Of a DNA stretch of 64,000 nt, positions 60,182 through 64,000 are shown piece after piece. Source of the DNA: JBDFMH01 sp047238125 (lineage in GTDB: Bacteria > Pseudomonadota > Alphaproteobacteria > Sphingomonadales > Sphingomonadaceae); contig NZ_JBDFMH010000001.1 in NCBI RefSeq assembly GCF_047238125.1, positions 1,178,001 to 1,242,000 on the forward strand, read 5' to 3'. The position numbers and the translations under genes are program-made. The notes below the pieces were generated by a model. It ran no database searches. It saw only the letters and a program-made list of their open reading frames with translations, and was not told the origin of the DNA. The first letter of the stretch is position 1, and every line of letters starts with the position of its first letter.

Positions 60182-60643
60182 TCAGCCCGCGCGCTTCAGT
60201 TTCACCAGCGCGGCATCGAGCGCGGAAAGGAAGCGCGAGCGATCGGCCTTGGCGAACGGTGCCGGTCCGCCGATGGCATCGCCCACCGCGCCGGCGCGCA
60301 GATCGGCCATGATCGCGCGGGTAGCGATCGCGCCGCCGATCGAGGCGGCGGTGAACGGCTTGCCCGTCGGCCCGAGAACCGTGGCGCCCGCCTTCAGGCA
60401 ACGATCGGCCAGCAGGATATCGGCCGTCACGACGATCGCGGACGAGTCTACAGCGTCCGCGATCCAATCGTCGGCCGCGTCGAACCCGCCATCCACCACC
60501 ACCCGGCGGACCAGTGGATGCACGGGGATACGGAACGGGCTGTTGCTGACGACGACCACCGGTACCTCGTGCCGCCAGGCGACCTTGTAGATTTCTTCCT
60601 TCACGGGGCAGGCGTCGGCGTCGACCAGGATGCGCAGCGTCAT
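60182..60643 (-). CDS. YaiI/YqxD family protein (UPF0178, DUF188)
   Basis: 153 residues, PIN-like fold of unknown function. Family marks are I-L-V-D-A-D-A-C-P-V-K near the N-terminus, V-V-V-S-N-S and D-D-W-I-A-D, followed by T-A-D-I-L-L-A-D-R. Convergent with the small acidic gene. Confidence 0.93.
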   Translation of the reverse strand: MTLRILVDADACPVKEEIYKVAWRHEVPVVVVSNSPFRIPVHPLVRRVVVDGGFDAADDWIADAVDSSAIVVTADILLADRCLKAGATVLGPTGKPFTAASIGGAIATRAIMADLRAGAVGDAIGGPAPFAKADRSRFLSALDAALVKLKRAG

Positions 60644-60727
60644 GCCCTGCTGTGGCGGGGCGGGCCGCGCGAGGCAAGGCCCCCACGCCGGCGGCGCAGC
60701 CCTCGAAGACAGTGCCGCGCGCGCGGA

Positions 60728-61417
60728 TCAGGCGGCGGTCGGGCGCATTCGCCTTGTACGCAGCGTGCCGCCGATCAGGCCGAAGCCACCGATCATCAGT
60801 GCCCAGCTGGCCGGTTCAGGCACTGCGGCGGCCGGCAGAAAACCGCCCGATGCGAAGCGGAAGTTGAGGATCGTGTCGGGGCCGCCGATGATCTCGTCGG
60901 CCGGATCGCCCTCATAATAATAGCTCAGCAGGTTGAAGCCTGCATCGGTCCCCGGCGCGCCGATGTCGAGCGAATCGGGCATCGAGGTATCGGTGTAGGC
61001 CGCAGCCGGTGTGTAGGAGAATTGCAGCTGATAACCGGGCGCGGTGATACCGTCCGTCCCAGCCAGCACCAGAAACGGTACGCTGCCGAACTGCGCCAGA
61101 TTGGGTGCGAGCGTGCTGACGAACGAATTCCCGGTGCTGAAGCCGATCGTGCCGTCAGCGCCCGTCACCGAGAAGGACGTGATGTTCTGGTAGAGCGCGC
61201 GGGTGAACGGCGTGTTCTCCGGATCCTGCGCGGTCAGCGGCGTCACGAATAGCGGTGCGGAGTCATCGAATTCGAACCGTACGGTATAATATTCGAGTTC
61301 GCCGGTCTCCTCGTCGGGCACACCGACCGAAGTGCCTTCCCAGACCGTGATGGCAGCGGCTGGCGCACTAAGCGCCGCGGCGGCCGCAGCGGCAGCCAGA
61401 ATGAAGATAGTACGCAT
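60728..61417 (-). CDS. PEPxxWA-CTERM sorting domain protein
   Basis: 229 residues. Signal peptide A-I-F-I-L-A-A-A-A-A-A-A-A-L-S-A-P-A-A-A-like (M-R-T-I-F-I-L...), a beta-rich body with Y-Y-Y-E-G-D-P and I-T-A-P-G-Y, and the C-terminal V-P-E-P-A-S-W-A-L-M-I-G-G-F-G-L followed by arginines. Start at 61417 has GGGGGA 7 nt upstream. Tandem with a paralogue to the right. Confidence 0.92.
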   Translation of the reverse strand: MRTIFILAAAAAAAALSAPAAAITVWEGTSVGVPDEETGELEYYTVRFEFDDSAPLFVTPLTAQDPENTPFTRALYQNITSFSVTGADGTIGFSTGNSFVSTLAPNLAQFGSVPFLVLAGTDGITAPGYQLQFSYTPAAAYTDTSMPDSLDIGAPGTDAGFNLLSYYYEGDPADEIIGGPDTILNFRFASGGFLPAAAVPEPASWALMIGGFGLIGGTLRTRRMRPTAA

Positions 61418-61490
61418 TGCAGGTCCCCCGGATCGATCGAGGCATCCGGCACCTCCTGGCAACCGGCAGCCTCATCATTCAGCTATGCGG

Positions 61491-62210
61491 TCAGGCGAAG
61501 CTCACGCTGGTGCGGATCTTGCGGCGGCGCAGCGATGCGCCAGTCATGCCAAAGCCCGCGATCATCAGCGCCCAGCTGGCCGGTTCCGGCACTGCCGGGG
61601 TAACGGCGTCCAGCGTGAAGGTGAGGTTGTCGATGCCGAACAGGCGGACCGAGCCGTTGGGCGGATTGTTGAAGCCGCCGACGATGTCGATCTGCGCGAT
61701 TCCACTCGCGGTCAGTGTCTGGATATCGAACTGGCCATTGTTCGCCATCACGTTGGACAGGCTTTGCAGCTGCCCACCCATCGCATCATAGGCGATGATG
61801 CTGACGCTGTTCTGGCCGCCGCCCGTGTAGAGGCCGAACGAAATCTCGCTGGCAGTCCCGTCGAAGGACAACGACATGATGTTGTAGCGCGGCGCCAGCA
61901 GATAGTCGGACGGCCCCGGCACCGGCGACGACGGCGTGATCTCACCGAAATTGCCGAGATAATTGCCGCTGCCGCCCGGCCCGGATGCCGCGATCAACCC
62001 CCAGGCATTGAGCGGGCCGCTGGTGTTATTTTGGGTATTGGTGCCCGAGATGGTGAGCCCCAGCGAAGCATATTGCGTGCTGATCGCCGTGCCGGTGCTC
62101 GGCAGGGTAGTGCCGTTCGGCAGCTGATCGAAGTTGATGATCGTCGCGGCTGTCGCGGGCATGGCAGCCGCCAGGGCGATTCCCACGGCGATCGTCTTGA
62201 GAAAAGGCAT
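61491..62210 (-). CDS. PEPxxWA-CTERM sorting domain protein
   Basis: 239 residues. Signal peptide T-I-A-V-G-I-A-L-A-A-A-M-P-A-T-A, a Gly/Asn/Ser-rich beta body (G-S-G-N-Y-L-G-N-F, N-G-S-V-R-L-F-G-I-D-N-L-T-F) and the anchor V-P-E-P-A-S-W-A-L-M-I-A-G-F-G followed by S-L-R-R-R-K. Paralogous layout with the neighbour but low identity in the body. Divergent from the sirtuin gene; the 194-nt gap has no other gene. Confidence 0.92.
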   Translation of the reverse strand: MPFLKTIAVGIALAAAMPATAATIINFDQLPNGTTLPSTGTAISTQYASLGLTISGTNTQNNTSGPLNAWGLIAASGPGGSGNYLGNFGEITPSSPVPGPSDYLLAPRYNIMSLSFDGTASEISFGLYTGGGQNSVSIIAYDAMGGQLQSLSNVMANNGQFDIQTLTASGIAQIDIVGGFNNPPNGSVRLFGIDNLTFTLDAVTPAVPEPASWALMIAGFGMTGASLRRRKIRTSVSFA

Positions 62211-62404
62211 GAAAGTCCCCTGTTTCGAGCATCAGCCGTGACATGGCTGTTCTGCACTACATCGCATCACAGGATGATGGGCCAAACAAGGCCGCATTTA
62301 CCGTTTCTTAATGTTGCCGAACCTTCACCTGCATCAGAATCGGACAGATCGGTCAGCGGCGCGCGATCTTTGCCGCTCGCCTGGTGATCGCCTATCCTGA
62401 TGAG

Positions 62405-63106
62405 ATGAAGACGCATCGTAACATCGTGGTCCTGACCGGAGCCGGTATCTCGGCCGAAAGCGGCCTCGCCACTTTCCGTGGCCCCGACGGACTTTGGGAA
62501 GGGCACCGGGTCGAGGACGTCTGCACACCCGAAGCGCTGGCGAAGGACGAGGCGCTGGTGCAGCGCTTTTATGATGCACGGCGGGCGGCGCTGGGTTCGG
62601 TCGAGCCGAACGCGGCGCATCTGGCGCTCGCACGGCTCGATGCCGAATGGGCAGGCGAACTGCTGATCGTCACCCAGAATGTCGATGACCTGCACGAGCG
62701 GGCCGGCACGCGACGGCTGACGCACATGCATGGCGAGCTCAAATCGGCGCTGTGTCGTGCGTGCGAGGAGCGCTCGCCGATCGCAGGGGATCTGATCGAT
62801 GGCCCACCCTGCCCCGCCTGCGGCACGCCTGCAGCGCTGCGGCCCGATATCGTGTTCTTCGGGGAAATGCCTTACCAGATGGAGCGGATCGAAGCTGCGA
62901 TCCAGGACTGCGACCTATTCGTCTCGATCGGAACATCGGGCGCGGTCTATCCGGCCGCCGGCTTCGTGCAGCTGGCAGGCGCTGTCGGTGCGGAGACGCT
63001 GGAGCTGAACCTCGAGCGATCCTCCGGCAGCGGCTGGTTCGACGTCTCGCGGCAGGGGCCGGCCAGCGTGCTGGTGCCCGATTGGGTCGCCACGCTGATC
63101 GGCTGA
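62405..63106 (+). CDS. cobB: Sir2-family NAD-dependent deacylase (CobB, class III)
   Basis: 233 residues. NAD motifs G-A-G-I-S and T-Q-N-V-D, catalytic His in M-H-G-E-L, and zinc cysteines C-R-A-C and C-P-A-C. A Y-x-x-R pair (F-Y-D-A-R-R) marks the SIRT5-like class that prefers succinyl/malonyl-lysine. ATG at 62405 is chosen; a GTG at 62384 extends the N-terminus without conservation. Confidence 0.95.
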   Translation: MKTHRNIVVLTGAGISAESGLATFRGPDGLWEGHRVEDVCTPEALAKDEALVQRFYDARRAALGSVEPNAAHLALARLDAEWAGELLIVTQNVDDLHERAGTRRLTHMHGELKSALCRACEERSPIAGDLIDGPPCPACGTPAALRPDIVFFGEMPYQMERIEAAIQDCDLFVSIGTSGAVYPAAGFVQLAGAVGAETLELNLERSSGSGWFDVSRQGPASVLVPDWVATLIG

Positions 63107-63145
63107 GCTTGCCTTCGCGGCCGATCCTGCCTAGGGCCGCACCGT

Positions 63146-63255
63146 CATTTGGGGAGTAGCCAGCCGCCATCCAGCATGGCGGGCGCGCGCATCGACATAC
63201 CCGGCCGAGAGGCTGCGGTGCGCGCGGGGCCGGAACGGCCCGGGCGAGACCAATG
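63146..63255 (+). promoter_or_regulatory. yybP-ykoY manganese riboswitch upstream of mntP
   Basis: Three conserved elements appear in order: GGGGAGTAGCC (63151-63161), the L3 core ACATACC within ATCGACATACCCGG (63191-63204), and GGGCGAGACC (63242-63251). A P1 helix can form from CATT-T-GG (63146-63152) with CCAATG (63250-63255). It lies about 70 nt before mntP, the usual position for Mn-activated mntP riboswitches. It should bind Mn2+ and permit expression of the exporter. The elements are read by eye, not from a covariance model. Confidence 0.85.
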
Positions 63256-63321
63256 GCATCGGCTTTCCGCACGGTCGGGCGGGAAGGACGATGCTGTTGG
63301 CTGGTTCTCGCTCGACCCCGG

Positions 63322-63879
63322 ATGCTGCCGATGCTGACTTTCCTGATCCTTTCGCTGGCGCTGGCCATGGATGCCTTTGCCGTGGCTATCGTGCAGGGCG
63401 CCAGCGTGCGCTGCGGTGCTGCGGGCGCGGCCCGGCTCGGGCTGGCATTCGGCGCGGCGCAGGCGGCCATGGCAGGCCTTGGTTGGGCGCTGGGCGCATT
63501 CGCTGCGGGCTGGATCGCGAGCGTCGATCACTGGATCGCATTCGGCTTGCTCGGGATCCTCGGCCTCCGCATGATCCGCGAAGGCTTTTCCCCGGCGGAT
63601 GATGCCGCGCCCGCACTGCTCGGCGGCACCGCGTTGCTGGCCGCAGCGCTCGCCACCAGCATCGATGCCGCTGCCGCCGGTGTCACCCTGCCACTGATCG
63701 GGCTGCCGGCGGCGGTGTCGCTCAGCGCGATCGGTATCGTTACCGCGCTGCTGAGCTTCGGGGGCACGCTGTTCGGTGCGCGACTGGGCGCGGCGTTCGG
63801 CAAGCGTGCGGAAATTGCGGGCGGGCTGGTCCTGGTCGGGCTCGGCATCAAGATCCTGATCGAGCATCTCGCCAGTTGA
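63322..63879 (+). CDS. mntP: Manganese efflux pump MntP
   Basis: About 185 residues, six TM helices in two repeats. Each repeat has the acidic metal motif: A-M-D-A-F-A-V-A in the first and T-S-I-D-A-A-A-A-G in the second. The ATG at 63322 (M-L-P-M-L-T-F-L) or 63331 is the start; no strong Shine-Dalgarno precedes either. It ends 3 nt before the convergent era stop. Riboswitch 67 nt upstream. Confidence 0.93.
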   Translation: MLPMLTFLILSLALAMDAFAVAIVQGASVRCGAAGAARLGLAFGAAQAAMAGLGWALGAFAAGWIASVDHWIAFGLLGILGLRMIREGFSPADDAAPALLGGTALLAAALATSIDAAAAGVTLPLIGLPAAVSLSAIGIVTALLSFGGTLFGARLGAAFGKRAEIAGGLVLVGLGIKILIEHLAS

Positions 63880-63882
63880 ACG

Positions 63883-64000
63883 TCAGTCTACCCAGTCGAG
63901 CCCGATCTCGCGATAGAGGCCGCGATCCTCCTCCCATTTCGGGTTCACCTTGACGTGCAGGAACAGGTGCACCTTGCGGCCCAGCAGATCGGCTAGCTGG
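63883..64000 (-). CDS. era: GTPase Era, C-terminal fragment at the window edge
   Basis: Only the last 38 residues are inside the window, reading Q-L-A-D-L-L-G-R-K-V-H-L-F-L-H-V-K-V-N-P-K-W then E-E-D-R-G-L-Y-R-E-I-G-L-D. This is the end of the KH domain of Era, the 16S rRNA-binding GTPase. The start lies beyond 64000. Confidence 0.9.
   Translation of the reverse strand, partial: QLADLLGRKVHLFLHVKVNPKWEEDRGLYREIGLDWVD

Noticed and set aside
63291..63602. 103-codon frame starting at an ATG with a strong GGGAAGGA site, overlapping mntP in another frame
   Set aside because: Its product has no TM helices or known motif while mntP is clear. It would only matter if a base error near 63320 shifted the mntP frame, joining that strong start to mntP.

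Overview
The window looks like chromosomal DNA from a sphingomonad (Alphaproteobacteria, Sphingomonadales). The evidence is the uniformly high GC, three secreted proteins ending in the PEPxxWA-CTERM anchor (VPEPAxWALMIxGFG followed by arginines), a CtrA cell-cycle regulator, an atpI-atpB-atpE-b'-b F0 operon with two different b subunits, and a Bpt-type N-end-rule transferase. No insertion sequence, prophage, CRISPR array, rRNA or integrase was seen. Gene density is high and many neighbours overlap by 1 to 4 nt, so this reads as ordinary vertically inherited chromosome.

Layout. 1-1.7 kb: end of rarA, a YjbR-type protein, a possible RNase H-fold protein, then tRNA-Thr(TGT). 1.8-6.5 kb: a diguanylate cyclase and a branched-chain 2-oxoacid dehydrogenase operon (E1alpha, E1beta, E2). 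6.7-14.1 kb: a glycine-zipper protein and a six-gene minus-strand operon coding a TolC/MacA/MacB-type tripartite exporter with its own response regulator and histidine kinase. 14.2-19.3 kb: recO, an overlapping polysaccharide deacetylase/acyltransferase/acyltransferase operon, and uvrC. 19.4-22.1 kb: the F0 part of ATP synthase. 22.2-25.9 kb: a ydbH-ynbE-ydbL envelope lipid-transport operon. 26-29.1 kb: radC, an EF-hand protein and purB. 29.2-31.6 kb: wrbA and pirin with a divergent LysR regulator. 31.7-34.3 kb: ctrA, a PEPxxWA-CTERM protein and a TPR/TonB-like protein.

34.5-38.6 kb holds the most interesting unit: circularly permuted ATP-grasp, alpha-E, transglutaminase-like and Anbu proteasome-like peptidase genes. 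This is a known but functionally unexplained gene association, and here the transglutaminase-like member has lost its catalytic cysteine. 38.6-49.5 kb: bpt, threonine ammonia-lyase, a beta-hydroxyacid dehydrogenase, an exported amidohydrolase, a two-lobed aspartic protease, a redoxin with DsbD, and an exported phosphatase-superfamily protein. 49.5-52.8 kb: gatCAB. 52.8-58 kb: an MFS transporter, a DUF3089 hydrolase, ruvX, pyrB and a dihydroorotase homologue that lacks its metal ligands (a PyrC'-type non-catalytic partner), and tRNA-Arg(CCG). 58-64 kb: nth, dapB, yaiI, two PEPxxWA-CTERM genes, a sirtuin, mntP preceded by a yybP-ykoY manganese riboswitch, and the 3' end of era.

Function calls rest on reading motifs and gene order by eye. 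No database search was run. Start sites were chosen from Shine-Dalgarno spacing, overlap with upstream genes and family N-termini; alternatives are stated where they matter.
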